Shown: positions 1-12,318, counted from the first letter of the stretch. The stretch: 64,000 nt of DNA from Brasenia schreberi (GCA_036023115.1 JAYKKT010000088.1:2307501-2371500); one strand, 5' to 3'. Numbers and translations are program-made. The notes: generated from the letters alone by a model not told the origin.

Positions 1-194
1 CTTCTCTAAAGAGAGAGAAGAAGAAGAGGAGCAAGTCCTACTGATCTAGAACTGAAATAATCATTGTTCTTTTCTCGTTATTAATTTAAGATAAGGCAAA
101 TGAGTCGAGTTGACCTGAGCCTTATCTTACTATCGGTTGTTTGTGGCTGGACCTGTTCGGTTTGGACTCGGCCTAGTAGGTTGAACCAGATCCA

Positions 195-345
195 GGCCGT
201 CCACGAAACGGGTTCTCCTTTGTTTTTCTCAATACAACAGGGAGCCAGAAGACAGGTGAATGCCCGGGGTATTGAACTCATGGCCTTCAACTCGTGAGTT
301 GACCCCCTAGCCAGGTGAGCTATTGCTCGTTGTGCTATAAGGGCT
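195..345 (-). mobile_element. tRNA-derived SINE copy
   Basis: Read on the minus strand, this stretch has a Pol III A-box-like segment (tagctcacctggctag, about 307-325) followed by a B-box-like segment (gagttcaatacc, about 265-280), the arrangement of a tRNA-derived SINE head. Related copies occur near 24.9, 25.4, 30.8 and 32.2 kb. This one is degenerate and its ends are not sharply defined. Confidence 0.55.
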
Positions 346-481
346 CGGAACATATGACCATTCATATGCTTTTCACAGGATATTGAGGAATATGTAGAAG
401 GGTATTTCCAGAACCGATCTCGGACCGCCTGGTTCATTTTAAACTTCATCAACCACTCCTTCCTAATTCACATCTTTGCAG

Positions 482-576
482 GCTTCCCTGCTGAATCTAT
501 TGCCTTTATTATCTTGGTGTTTGTTTATAAACTTCATCTCGAGCAGACTGTTGATCATGAATACTGTATACAATAG
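482..576 (+). other. possible orphan terminal exon, unassigned
   Basis: A good-looking splice acceptor (tctttgcag) is followed by a 31-codon open frame, entered after two bases, that ends in TAG. It begins FPAESIAFIILVFVYK and has a short hydrophobic stretch. I do not recognise the family and see no upstream exon within the window, so it may be chance, or the last exon of a gene starting before position 1. Confidence 0.15.
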
Positions 577-928
577 AATCAGTTGGCGCAAAAGACGAAG
601 TCAAGAAAAGGAAAGAACACAAGATTTAGGGATTTTCAGGATGAGATGCAAGGATGACCAAGGATGGTTTTCCCTTTTACAACCATCTATGAACCATATT
701 AATGGCAGGTTCTATCACTCAGTTAGTTGAGGGAATCCCGTGGCGTTTGGCAATATAATCTGGTCTTTACTCGTGGAAGTGTATCACCATGAATGTCATC
801 GTCGATAGGTCCTTTGCGTTTACTACATGAAACAGACAGTACACAGGATGTATCTAGTGGAGAAGAAAGTTCAAAGAGCACGAAGCATGCCCATCACCCC
901 AAAACATTACTTTCCTCATCTGTAATCT

Positions 929-1512
929 CTCTGTGTGTGTTCACGATTAAACATGATAAGATAAAAGTATTTAGCTCAGCTAATTGTGGGTGGGACGGGT
1001 TTTCTCCATCTGTTTAGGACATTATACGAGCAGATTTGCAGAATTACCCGCATTTACCGACTCCAAGACCCCTTTTCTTCCTGAACTTCATTAAAAGGAG
1101 TGAATTTTCAACTTCCTATAATGCCAATAACTGTAATATTTGTGTCTTATGCATAGGACTCAAGCGTCCTCACTGATTCTACATATTGTACCACACAGTG
1201 AATTTATACAGACAAATCGCATCTGTGTGTGCTCACGATTAAACATGAATGATAAAAAGTATTTAGCTCAGCTAATTGTGGGTACTAGAGGCTTTCTCCA
1301 TCTGTTTAGGCCACATTATGCGCGCAGATTTGTAGAATTCCGTGCATTTACTGACTCCAAGACCCTTTTTATTCCTGATCTGCATTATCAGGATTGAATT
1401 TTCAACCTCCCATAATGCCAATAACTGTAAGATCTGCGTATTATACATAGGACTCGAGAGTCCTCATGATTCTACATATTGTACCACAGTGAAATTTTAC
1501 AGACAATCGCAT
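929..1512. repeat. 292-bp tandem duplication
   Basis: Two imperfect direct copies abut: about 929-1220 and 1221-1512. Both contain tcacgattaaacatga, then tatttagctcagctaattgtggg, ctccatctgtttagg, gactccaagaccc, aatgccaataactgta and gattctacatattgtaccac in the same order. The period from tcacgatt to tcacgatt is 292 bp. A third start of the unit (atctgtgtgtgt) at 1511 runs into a short CA repeat. The array lies just 3' of the PMEI gene, and no coding function is visible. Confidence 0.85.
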
Positions 1513-1593
1513 CTGTGTGTGTGTCACACACACACACATCTTCACCATGTGGACAGACATACCTATATGCACGAGCACAGACGCAACTTCTCT

Positions 1594-2211
1594 CTAGTAG
1601 AGTCGACCTTCAGTGATGTTGGCAGCAAAACTGTTAAAGATCGCCAGGGAATTGCTGGTCAACCTCTCAAGCTTTCTCATCATCCTCTTAAGCTCAAACC
1701 TAAGGTTTCCATTGACGCTTTCGAGGCTGTCGTTGCATGTATCCTGATCTGTCAGCGCGGCGCTCACCCAAGTCTGTATGTTGTTGATCTGAAACATCAA
1801 GTTCTTGCTGCCTAGGACCCTGAGTTCCCTCATGGAATTCTCTATCTGATCAAGAGAATCACCAAGGTTGTCCAAACAGTCTCCAATGGCCGCTTCTTCT
1901 CTCTCGCTCAGTGGAATCTTTGGTAGCTTTGAGATGCTTTCGATGGTCCGATTTACATGAAATCGGCTCACCGCCAGGGCGGTGTGTGATAGCCTTCTCG
2001 GACTGCTGTTGATGGTGCTCGAGAAAACTTGCAGGGATTTGAAGCAGAGCCTTGGATACAGGGTAACGCTGCAAGAGGTTTTGATGAAGTTTAAGCTACG
2101 GATCTGAGTTCTACGAGCCATCGCAACTTCATAACCCCAAACCAGATTCCAGTTAAAGAAGATGGTGATTGAAACTATGACTAGAAATCTAGATAAAGCA
2201 AGGGAATTCAT
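1594..2211 (-). CDS. plant invertase/pectin methylesterase inhibitor (PMEI) domain protein
   Basis: Intact single-exon frame of 205 residues. An N-terminal hydrophobic segment (about 8-26) fits a secretory signal peptide ending near VWG. The mature part carries the PMEI four-helix fold signature: the hairpin FIKTSCSVTLYPRLCFKSL with Cys47 and Cys56, the DCLDNLGDSLDQI helix with Cys112, and WVSAALTDQDTC with Cys159, then TSNSLAIFN near the C-terminus. The four cysteines form two disulfides in known members. Proteins of this length inhibit pectin methylesterase or vacuolar/cell-wall invertase in the apoplast; sequence alone does not tell which. The ATG is the first in frame before the signal peptide, and a TATA box lies about 50 bp upstream. 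A broken paralogue lies on the same strand at 9.5-9.8 kb, suggesting local duplication. A 292-bp tandem repeat sits beyond the stop codon. Confidence 0.93.
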   Translation of the reverse strand: MNSLALSRFLVIVSITIFFNWNLVWGYEVAMARRTQIRSLNFIKTSCSVTLYPRLCFKSLQVFSSTINSSPRRLSHTALAVSRFHVNRTIESISKLPKIPLSEREEAAIGDCLDNLGDSLDQIENSMRELRVLGSKNLMFQINNIQTWVSAALTDQDTCNDSLESVNGNLRFELKRMMRKLERLTSNSLAIFNSFAANITEGRLY

Positions 2212-2258
2212 CTTCTTCCACTATCTTTCTTTCTTGCTGATCAGTAGAGGTTGATGAT

Positions 2259-2266
2259 CTTATATA
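2259..2266 (-). promoter_or_regulatory. TATA box of the PMEI gene
   Basis: TATATAAG on the minus strand, 48-55 bp upstream of the PMEI start codon, which would give a short 5' leader of about 20-25 bases. No other TATA-like motif lies closer to the gene. Confidence 0.5.
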
Positions 2267-3177
2267 GCTAATTTTAGACCTAAAAGTAGGGATGCCAATT
2301 TGAGAATCGGGAGCCGATCCAATCCAACCCGAACGGGTCTGGATTGACTGGATCCAAGAAAAAACCCAATAGTATCCAACCATTACCCCACCTAATATAA
2401 TAAATTTTAAATTTTAAACCATTTAGCTTTTATCATTTTCAACTATTTAGATCAAGTTTCATATATGCTCTATGAGAGTGTGTTTGATTTAAGTTGTGTT
2501 AACCCACCTGCCTTATCCAAGGTCTCATGTTTCATTCACAAGTTGTATTTTTGCTTGGATTTTCGTGCTAAACAAGGTAGCAATATAAGAAAGGAGATAG
2601 TTTTTTGTGTGAAGCCTCTGAGTTTAGTTGTTATGACCCACCTTTCCTCAATCCTTTAACTCAAATTTGACCTATAGAACTACCGTTCGTGCTAGTGATA
2701 TTTTTCTTATTTCATATATAATAGAACTTAAAACTGTGAACACTAAAAATAAAGATTTAATTCTCCTTGAACCTTGTGTTAAACACAATACTATGAAAGA
2801 AGACCAACCCTTCATGAAGAGAGGACACGAGACACAAAATCAAGACCCGTCCATTGCCTATAAGAAGTAGTTGGGCTGGAGCTCTCTGTTCTAATACGGA
2901 AAGATGATTAAAGTATGCTTGAATTGATGTGTGTGGGTGGGTGGGGGACCTAATGTGATTTTATAGCATGCATTATAAACATGGTTCACCGGTCAATTTT
3001 TGTTTCTTATCGAGGTAAGTTGGTCTTAGTTGGTTTTAAACAAGTCCACGGTTGCTTCGGTGGGGGGTAGGTGGGTCTTGAGTTGGTGTAAACAGTCTAC
3101 CGTTAATGCTTAAGTTGGAAGCACACTGTGTGTGGTCAATGGCAACAGGGAGCTTCTTCAAAAACCGTCGAAACCAC

Positions 3178-3346
3178 CAGTGGCGGATCTAATATTGGGT
3201 CGAGGACTAACATTTGGAAAATCAACTTAAAGTCTATAGCCCATGGTAAGATCCATGGGCTGCTATATAAAACATAATTTGCCCTACCCAAAACCATTCA
3301 AGGGATTATTCACCCCACCTCAAAAGAGTTTCTAGGTCAGTCACTG
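3178..3346. mobile_element. candidate short hAT-like MITE
   Basis: The left edge CAGTGGCGGATCTA and the reverse complement of the right edge, CAGTGACTGACCTA, are related 14-bp inverted ends about 165 bp apart, around AT-rich non-coding DNA. A sequence resembling the right part (gcagcccctccttaatatagatct) recurs at about 3858. I could not confirm a target-site duplication, so the boundaries are tentative. Confidence 0.35.
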
Positions 3347-4405
3347 ATCTAAACCAACTCAAGGGTTAACTCATGGTGACCAAGAACCACCTTGGTGGTT
3401 GCCTGCATGGCGGAATCGAACCGACCTCGACTCTAGTCATGACCAAACCAAGTCAAGTCTGAATAGGGTATAGGACATGGACCAACTCTGTGGCCATGGC
3501 GTGATTGCAGGCATGCTAACTTTCGGTGGTGTTGCTTGATAACACAAAAGGGCCCTTTGGGCTTCTGCTTGAAGCAATAGAAAACGTGTAACTTTAATCA
3601 TCTTGACTGTGTGATTGTAAATGCATGCACTAGAGAGCGAAAAAGGGGAAATACAGCACAAAGGGCAACAGCCTCATTGCGCACCAATAGTTTTATTAAG
3701 TGGTGCACACAAGGCACAATGGTAAAGGACGGGGTTCAGTTGCAAAGTGGGAATAGTGCAGACGAATATGAGTGTGGATGAGGAATAAACAAGCTCAATG
3801 AAGACAATATTCAACCTTGAGCTATACGGTTTTGTTGATTTGGAAACTTTGATGGGGCTGCAGCCCCTCCTTAATATAGATCTGCTTATGCCTTAAGTAG
3901 ACATCTATGATGCATAAAATTTTATATATATTTACACACACATATATAGAGAGAGAAACACATTAGTACATTTTATCTCTAATCTTCTTGAAGATCTCAA
4001 CCATTTGATCTTGAAGATCAATTTTGAGATCTTCAAATAAAAAAACAAATAATACTGGGTGCATTTATCGCACTTATAAAATTACTAAGATACTTTTTTG
4101 TTTTTAAAATTTGAATTTCTGATCTTGTTGATGAATGATTGAGATTTTGAGTACACTGAGTATGAATTGATGTATGCGTGGAGTATGCTCTCTCTCTCTC
4201 ACACCTCTAACAGGTTTACTCATGTCCTATTGCTTTTAGACGACAACAATATAATTTCAAATTTTTTAAAGGGCTTTAAAAAAAATGATGATGAATAGAT
4301 GAAATTTTAATTTAAAAAGCAAAAAATACATGTATATACTTTTTGACCATCCATCATCAAAGATGGACGGTTAGGATTTGTTTGGATTATATACCAGCCT
4401 CTCTC

Positions 4406-4408
<3 letters not shown>

Positions 4409-4450
<42 letters not shown>
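4409..4450. repeat. (AT)n microsatellite
   Basis: About 21 AT units directly after CTCTCTCTCTA, downstream of a GACCATCCAT/ATGGACGGTTA stem. The order of stem, CT tract and AT tract recurs across the window. Confidence 0.97.
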
Positions 4451-4452
<2 letters not shown>

Positions 4453-4751
4453 AACTAGGTTATATGATAGACCCCATTACATTTATTACAGTGAGACCTA
4501 TCATTTTATAGTATAAGTATCAATTGAGTACTAAACTCATTAAGTATAACAAGGTTTTAAGAGATATGCTAGCACACTTAAGTGTTAGTAAATCCAAACA
4601 AATCTCAAATAATGATTGTGATTCGTGTATACTTTTTGTAGGTGTACTTTATTTACATGAGTAGGCTTACTTTTTAAATTACAAATCTCAATCATCCATC
4701 GTTAAACATGCCGAGTTGAGATTTGCTTGGACTTACTAAGACAACATATAC

Positions 4752-4798
4752 ATCTATCTATATCTATATCTATATCTATATCTATATCTATATATATA
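4752..4798. repeat. (TCTATA)n hexanucleotide repeat
   Basis: Six to seven consecutive TCTATA/TATATC units ending in a short AT run. It follows another AATCTCAATCATCCAT core copy at about 4674. Confidence 0.95.
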
Positions 4799-5422
4799 TT
4801 GTAAATCCTTCTTAATTATTGGAGACAAAACGTTTATTGTTCTCTTTTTCTGTTTCCGTACAACAACGTAGGTGTATATTTAATAAGATGTGATTGGGTT
4901 TCGCATGTGCAATGATGGAAAGTGGGAGTTGAATGATTATATGACGAATTGGGGTATGAGGTAAACCGATTTTTTAAAGTTAACTTCTTGTTTTTTTTCA
5001 TTGTGGGAATGTACTATTGAAACCTAAAAGCATGGGTTGTGTAAATCTCTTTAAGAGTTTAATTAATTACAGTGTTATCATTGGTTAATCAACCTAGCCG
5101 GGTGATAAGAGTAATTCTTTTATTAGGCAAAATTAGCAAAGTTGGGAGTGGAGAGATCTTGAAAGGAGCATATCTTGTATAATTAAAAAATAATTAAAAA
5201 CTAATTATATGCCTAGACCCACTTGCTTTGGATAAAAAATAATTAAGAACTTTAATTTAAGGGGAAACTTCACTTACTTTGACAATTTTTTAATCAATTC
5301 AATTTCCAAAACTTATTCTCTCATCATTTTAGACCAATTTTAAGAATATTACTTTCTCATTCGGCATAAACTTACTCATATTTGTTTAAATATGTTTGCA
5401 TATTGATAATATATACCAAGCT

Positions 5423-5423
5423 T

Positions 5424-5479
<56 letters not shown>
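5423..5479. repeat. (TA)n(TG)n compound microsatellite
   Basis: A short TA run passes into about 22 uninterrupted TG units. Confidence 0.97.
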
Positions 5480-5480
<1 letters not shown>

Positions 5481-5617
5481 ATAGATAACTCGATTATGAT
5501 GATTAAAATTTAAATGTAAAAAGTAAAAGTATGAGAATTTCAACATTCAATTATAAGATGGATGGTTGAAAATTGTTTGGATATAATAACACTTAAATAT
5601 GTTAATATATACCAAGT

Positions 5618-5650
<33 letters not shown>
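5618..5650. repeat. (CT)n(AT)n compound microsatellite
   Basis: Seven CT units followed by about ten AT units, again just after an ATGGATGGTTGA core (about 5560). Confidence 0.95.
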
Positions 5651-6373
5651 CCTTGAGAGAGAGAACCATAAACATCGCACGGACATTACCGACACTAAGC
5701 GTCATGGCAGCTGGAAGTTCCAAATTGAGATTAAAATGAATCAAAGCGCCCATAATTTTAAATTAATATAATAAAACAACAAAGGTCGAGTTTCAAAGGT
5801 GAGGGAAGTTTAATAATGCATATGTGACATACTGTACAGATGGGCATATCTGATATAGTGTACACATGTGATGTAAAGAATACATCTTATCCATCTTTTA
5901 CGTCATTGTCCTTTCTAAACATGCATCATCTATCTTATATTACGAGAAAAACAAGCAATCATCTGCATTTATGCTTAATATTTCTATATTTTTTTATTTG
6001 TTTTAGTTTGGTGATGCAATTTTAAAAGATCAAGTGAGATGCGTCCGGTCCCTCTGAGTGGTCTCACATGTCTTAAACCGATCATTTTCGATGGTTTTAA
6101 CAAAGCTAAACAACCTTTTTCTCGGGTTTTTCCGTCGGACAAGAAGTTAGAACGAGACGGTTTTGGTTTTGGTTCTGGTTTGGAATCTCCAATTGCAATT
6201 TGGGTTTAAGTATTAAACCATTTGAAACTAAAAAAATATAACAGACCTAAAGTATTAAAATATAATCAATAAAAACTGCTGTAACGGTCAATCATAGGAA
6301 TTATGGTGAACATCTTCATTTGTACACAAAACTTCATTGTCTTATATCGCAACATATGTTTTACAAACCAAGT

Positions 6374-6462
<89 letters not shown>
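6374..6462. repeat. (CA)n(TA)n compound microsatellite
   Basis: About 24 CA units followed by about 20 TA units. Any open frame across it is low-complexity and not a gene. Confidence 0.97.
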
Positions 6463-6464
<2 letters not shown>

Positions 6465-6689
6465 ATCTTGTCCGCCACTAATACTACTCACTTATGTTTG
6501 ATCATTGTTTTTTTGAGATGAGTGTAATAATATTATTTTTCATCCTTTTTCGAAAACCCTTAAAAATTTTAAAATTAAACTTATGACATCTTGAATGGTA
6601 GTATACTTACGTGCCAGTAAATACAACCAAATCTCAATCATCCATTTTGAACGATAGATGATTAAAATTTCAATTTAAAAATAAATAAT

Positions 6690-6729
6690 GTATATATATA
6701 TATATACACATATACATATATATACACAT

Positions 6730-6806
<77 letters not shown>

Positions 6807-6818
6807 CATATATATAAA
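6690..6818. repeat. interrupted (TA)n microsatellite
   Basis: A long TA tract with interspersed TACA and CATA units, following the core copy at about 6637-6670. Confidence 0.95.
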
Positions 6819-7432
6819 GAAGGGAAAAAAGGATACAATAAACTATTGAGTCAATGATACTATCACGTGCATATATGTCACCATATATGGGAGTGCATTA
6901 TCATCGTAATTGAACCGCAACCTGATGAGGTCAAGTATTCCCGGCGCCATTTAGGTGAGGTTGCATGGGTTGGGTAGATATTGCTAGCTCTACCTGTGGG
7001 GCAGTTGCCTTTCATATAATGAAGGAAATAAAGAAGAAAGAATGCAAGAATCAAATGCAGAAATAATACATCACGAGATAGGTGATTTTATACAATAACA
7101 ATACCAATTGTATACGATCAAATGTTCGAGTTGGAGGCAACTTCTCATTTCAACCCCCAACTAACTAAACGCGAAATTAAATATTTGCCCAAATTTTATG
7201 AAACAGTAAATCAAGTTACATGTCAAACGCTAACAAGTTGGATTGCTTGATCTATCAGTAAATCAAGTTCTTTCTAGTAGGGGTGAGCATTATTAGGATA
7301 TAATCGAACTGAACAATCCATAGGTGTATCTAGTAGGAGTGAGCATCGTTATAAAAAATTGGTTTATCGGTTCAATTCTGTTTTTAGGGTTTGAAAACCG
7401 AATAAACTCAAAAACTGGATATAAATATATAC

Positions 7433-7477
<45 letters not shown>

Positions 7478-7572
7478 CATATGTGATGTATATATTTATG
7501 TGTATATACACATATACATACATAGAGAAACTGGTATATGCTTTCACCCGTAAGTACTAGAAATCTAAACAA

Positions 7573-7610
7573 ATCTCAACCATCCATTTTGAGTGATGGA
7601 TGGTTGAGAT
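7573..7610. repeat. perfect 15-bp inverted repeat
   Basis: Arms ATCTCAACCATCCAT (7573-7587) and ATGGATGGTTGAGAT (7596-7610) with an 8-bp loop. This is the clearest copy of a core seen many times in the window. Confidence 0.95.
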
Positions 7611-7660
7611 GTGAACTACATAGCTCTAAAAAGTGTGCATTTACTTTTACTTTATAGATT

Positions 7661-7704
7661 CAAATCTCAATCATCTATCACTCAAGATGGATGGTTGAGA
7701 TTTG
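7661..7704. repeat. 19-bp imperfect inverted repeat
   Basis: Arms 7661-7679 and 7686-7704 pair at 17 of 19 positions around a 6-bp loop. It is the same core (AATCTCAAYCATCYATC) as the neighbour at 7573, in a second version. Confidence 0.9.
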
Positions 7705-7750
7705 TTTGGATTTTTTACCACCTAAGGGTGCTAACATATACCAGTTTTTT

Positions 7751-7920
<170 letters not shown>

Positions 7921-8064
7921 ATACATATATAGAATTCAGCCGTAAGCCAAATAACATAACCGAACCAAAATATTTCAGTTCGGGTTCTGTTTTAAAATTT
8001 AAAGGCTATTCGGTTTCGATTACTTTGGTTGAACCAAACCTACCCATGCACACTCCTACTTCCT

Positions 8065-8810
8065 AGAGGTGTTCATGATTAGGTTCTAGCTTTAACCCCA
8101 AACCAAACTAATACTTGTGGTTCTTGGTACTTTGAGAACGAAACCAAACAGTAGCAAATCAGAGCTGAATCCAACCGAACTGAGGGTTTCAGTTCGGTTC
8201 GATTCTGAATCACAGTTCCACTTATTTACGCTTTGGTTAAAGATTGTCATAGTGACACCCTTCTCCAAAAAAGAAATTAATTTAATATCATATCTTCAAT
8301 AACCACATATCAGATATTAATATGATAGAATGCATGCTACATTTGATTTTAGCTAATAGGTCAAGAAATATATGCTTTGTTGAACCCTTATGGCCCATCT
8401 TATAGTCACCAGGAATCCCCTCGCTTTAATGATACTAAAATTTTCCTTTCTCAAAAGGTTTTCCTAGCGGTTCGGTTCTAGTACTGGAACCACGAATTGA
8501 ACCGTCCATTGTTTCTCCTATTACAACCAAACCAAATGGTTTGACATCTAGCACCAAACCAAACCACTGGTTCGGTTCGGTTCTAGCAATTTGGTTCAGT
8601 TCCTCACTCACGCATAAAGAGAGATTTTTCGATAATGCTATATAATACCATATGTTCAAGTAGGCATGTCGAGTTACAGATAAACTGGAACTTAGAATCG
8701 TAACCAAATTGGTTCAAGGGCTTATTTCAGTTACGTTTCTGGATCCATCGGTTTTGGAGTGGCTCCAGAATCGCTTGGAATGTATAATTTTAATAAAAAG
8801 TTTCAAAAAT
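8065..8810. repeat. GGTTCGGTTCTGG-rich dispersed repeat region
   Basis: Dense copies of GGTTCGGTTC, GGTTTGGTT and their complements (8150-8215, 8455-8600, 8700-8770). The same composition recurs at 9.1-9.25, 10.05-10.45, 11.4-11.53, 14.65-14.95, 25.83-26.11, 33.77-34.17 and 34.36-34.42 kb. It looks like decayed hAT-type MITEs. No coding function is visible. Confidence 0.55.
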
Positions 8811-8813
8811 TAT

Positions 8814-9075
8814 ACAACAACAACAACTAAGCCTTTTCCCATACTAGACGGGGTTGGCTAGATGGATTCTTTGTTTCTACAAAGCCCTATCATGCACCAT
8901 GTTAGCGGTTAACTCACAATAAGCTAGATCATTCTTTATTGTTTCTTTCCAACACTTTTGTGATCGTCCTCTACCTCTTTTAATACTTTCAAAATCTAGT
9001 TTTTCATACTTTCTTATAGGTTCTTCTTTTGATATTCTTTCTATATGTCCAAACCACCTTAAAATATATACCAAA
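8814..9075 (-). mobile_element. 3'-terminal fragment of an RTE LINE
   Basis: On the minus strand this encodes the end of the LINE protein (RWFGHIER, YEKLDFESIKRGRGR, CWKETIKNDLAY), followed by the conserved 3' UTR and a terminal (TTG)n tail at 8814. It is 5'-truncated, as is usual for LINE copies, and has no complete reverse transcriptase. Confidence 0.85.
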
Positions 9076-9480
9076 ACCAACATTTGGAACCACCAGATCC
9101 AGTTTGGTTCTGGTTTCTGTTTTATAAAAGGTGCAAACAGAACCGATGACTAATATATACCCAATTCCAGTTCTTGTTTTCACTAGTTCTGAGTTTAGCT
9201 GCTTCCTAACCCAATTCAGTTCCAGGTTCTCGAGCCGGTTAGGAACCAACCACGTTTATGTTCAAGCATTACCAAGGAAGGACCGGAAGTTGATGTTCAT
9301 GGTAGCAGTATTCCTTAGTGTAAGCCAAACTTCACTATCTTACATTATATATCGCCCATATATCTCACACACATGACACATGTGTGTGCACACCACACAC
9401 ACACACACACAGATGACTAATATCATGTAATACCATATGTTCAAGCATTACCAAGAAAGGACTAGAAGTATTAGTATTCC

Positions 9481-9780
9481 TTTCTTACATTGCTAGTCAA
9501 CTGAGCCACCTTCCTGATACAAGCCTGAACCTCCTCCTTCACCGGACCGTTCATGACCTTGCCGGCGAAGCCATCGGTGCATGTGTCCTCATGTCAGGGC
9601 CGCGCTTACCCACGTTTGCAGGTCATTCATTTCTAGGCCCCAGTTCTTCCTTTTCAGGTGCTCCATCTCACCAAGTGACTCCTTGAGCATGTCTATGGTC
9701 TCAGCCACACTCTCCACACAGTCCTTCACGGCACTGACCTCACTCTGTTCTCTCCTCCTCAACTTAGAGAGACGAGCAGG
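9481..9780 (-). pseudogene. frameshifted PMEI-domain relic
   Basis: On the minus strand, reading from 9780, the frame gives PARLSKLRRREQSEV, then VKDCVESVAETIDMLKESLG, then NDLQTWVSAALT, where it meets TGA. A shift near 9590 restores EDTCTDGFAGKVMNG and, at the end, VAQLTSNV. These match the second half of the PMEI fold, including the DC and DTC cysteines. The signal peptide and N-terminal hairpin are missing, and a TAA lies just before the PAR segment. It is a decayed paralogue of the PMEI gene at 1.6-2.2 kb, on the same strand. Confidence 0.85.
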
Positions 9781-10463
9781 TTACATATAAAGAAACAGGA
9801 TGCAGGTGGACTGACCCGAGTTTGATACATGTAACACAGAAACTTGTAATGTACTCGTGTCAGACACGTACACACTTTATGCCGGTATTTCTCCTGGGCC
9901 AGACACGACACGTACATCCCTTATGCTAGATACTCCATACGCAATCAGTTTAACGAAGTTTTTTGCACTTTATGATATGTTTTTATAATTAAATAAAACA
10001 ATTGATGTAATTTACTTGTATATTATATTACTGTTCCTGGATTTAAAAATCGTCCTTCCGCACCCTATCCCCATACCACTGCTGGTTCCGGTTTGCCCAA
10101 AAGCATGAACCGAACTGGACTGGATCATAACTGGTTCTGGTTCTGGTTGGTACCTGCAAAATCCAGTTTGACTTAAAAGAAAAATGAAAAAAATGAAAAA
10201 AAACTTGTAGAAATTTTGGAAGGATGTGGGGCTTTGTATATTCTTCCCAGTGAACTTGTCACATAGCAATGCAATTAGACATGTCTGGGTAAACCAGGAC
10301 TGTGCCCAAACCGGGCTCCACCCGTGTTCTGGTTCTGGTTTTGATTTGAAAAAACATGAAAGTAAAAGAATGAAAAAAAACTTATAAATGAAACTGGAAC
10401 CAGATTATAAATGAAACTGGAACCAGTGGTTCCAGGTTGGTTTGGCGGTTGCCAAGTTTTGAT

Positions 10464-10466
<3 letters not shown>

Positions 10467-10553
<87 letters not shown>
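10467..10553. repeat. (CT)n(AT)n compound microsatellite
   Basis: About 18 CT units followed by about 26 AT units. Confidence 0.97.
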
Positions 10554-10559
<6 letters not shown>

Positions 10560-11267
10560 AACAAAGAGAGAGTTATATGTGCTCAATTTCCGTTCATACT
10601 TAAATCTCTTCAAATATTTTCATTGTTTGATCGGTAAAGATTTTAATCTAAAAAGTAACTTTAATATCATTGTACTTTTTATAGTCTATTTAATACACAA
10701 TGATACAATATCTTTTTCTTTTTAGATTCAAATCTCTACTATTGATCGTATCAAGCGAACGTTAGAAATGTTAGGATAGATTTAAGCATGAATTGAATTG
10801 ACGTATACCATTATCTTTCCGTTGTGTTGTGTTTTAAAAAACTTTTACTAGCTCATGTTAGGCATGCTTTTAGCGGTACCTTGAACAAGTTTATGTAACC
10901 TTTAAGGCTCAAACTCCAAATTTTGACATCTTGAAGTTTCACGTATTTTTCCTCTAAATTTTATTTTTTAATAGACTTAATTTTTTATTTGATTTTTAAA
11001 ACTTATATTAATTAAAAAGTTGATACAACACTAATAAAAAAATAAATATACTTAATGTCGTCTGCACATTTGAATAGACGATGGAAGACTAGATCACAGT
11101 TTAAAACGGGGAGAGACGTATTTCAAATGTGTTCCGAGGAAACTATATTGAATGATCTTGCTGTTTAGAGCGACACAAGATAGAATAACATCTAAGCATT
11201 CAGGTGATTTAATGGTAAGCCTTTTTACATACACAAACTCCTGCTCAATGAGTACAAAGGTAATTCT

Positions 11268-11269
<2 letters not shown>

Positions 11270-11304
<35 letters not shown>
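11270..11304. repeat. (AT)n microsatellite
   Basis: About 17 uninterrupted AT units. Confidence 0.95.
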
Positions 11305-11308
<4 letters not shown>

Positions 11309-11585
11309 ACTGGATTCTGCAATCTCGACATTTATATTCTCATTGCTCACCCCTTACTCCTATATGTATGACTGACATTTAAAAAACTATCGGGTCTAGG
11401 TTACCCGGAATCACGAAGTGTAACTGAACCGTTTAGCAGACGGTTTTGGTTCTGGTTTCGGGTTTGGCGGTTCCAGATCCGATTCTAGTTTCAGTTTCAT
11501 GACAATTTTGGATCCAGTTCCGGTTTTATCTTTAAAAGTAAAAGATTGACACGAGTATCAATGCATTAGAAGTTATAGGTTCAAT

Positions 11586-11590
<5 letters not shown>

Positions 11591-11660
<70 letters not shown>
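11591..11660. repeat. (AT)n(AG)n compound microsatellite
   Basis: About 17 AT units followed by about 17 AG units. Confidence 0.97.
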
Positions 11661-11662
<2 letters not shown>

Positions 11663-11820
11663 CTTTTTGACTGTATGAACAATGCTTCTTTTTTATTGAA
11701 GGTTCAAATTATAGAAAAAATAGACAATAAAAAATTATACTTTTCTTTTATGAGTTTGAACCTTACAATCAAAGAGATTCTCAAAAAGAGTTGGATATTA
11801 ATTGAAGCATACCATCTTCC

Positions 11821-11822
<2 letters not shown>

Positions 11823-11871
<49 letters not shown>

Positions 11872-11880
11872 GTGAGAGAG
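11823..11880. repeat. (AT)n microsatellite with TGTA and GA ends
   Basis: About 19 AT units, then TGTATGTATGTG and a short GAGAGAG run. Confidence 0.95.
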
Positions 11881-12260
11881 AGAATATAAGCAATTATAAT
11901 TCCTTTGCTTAGACCTTCGTTTTTACCAGCCTTAACTAATTAGGAGTTACCTGACCAAGGCTGATCTCAACTTGGGCGACCCGTGAGTTGGGTTATTACC
12001 CTTTGCACAGACTCGGCCACCAAAGACAGGGTCTGGACTTTTGTGGACAGGGGCCCTGAGCTACCTCAGGTGGGTGTCACATGGCGTTTATGTACTGAGT
12101 CACTATTCTTGGTGGTAGGATTCAATGTTTGCTTGGCCCTACTCGTCGGACCCGACAAAAACTGATCCCAGTAGAGAGGAATTACCTGGTTTCACCCGCT
12201 TTCGGTATGAGTAGAAGGATCAATCGATTAGCTTTGATCGGGAAGGTGATAGATAATTAC

Positions 12261-12318
<58 letters not shown>
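12261..12318. repeat. (CT)n(AT)n compound microsatellite
   Basis: About ten CT units followed by about 19 AT units. A GGATGGTTGAGAATCG core copy follows at 12362. Confidence 0.96.

Larger units (their letters stand above)
2267..7330. other. intergenic, no gene seen
   Basis: Open frames here are short, lack family motifs and are mostly produced by microsatellites. The stretch holds a GGGTCGG-type repeat near 2290-2380, a MITE-like element at 3.18-3.35 kb, several copies of a repeat with the core AATCTCAACCATCCAT (4.34, 4.67, 5.54 and 6.64 kb) and several long dinucleotide repeats listed separately. Confidence 0.6.

Noticed and set aside
6266..6521. Open frames of about 70 codons on both strands
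   Set aside because: Both are translations of the CA/TA microsatellite (runs of HTHT, YIYI or VCVC) and carry no gene signal.
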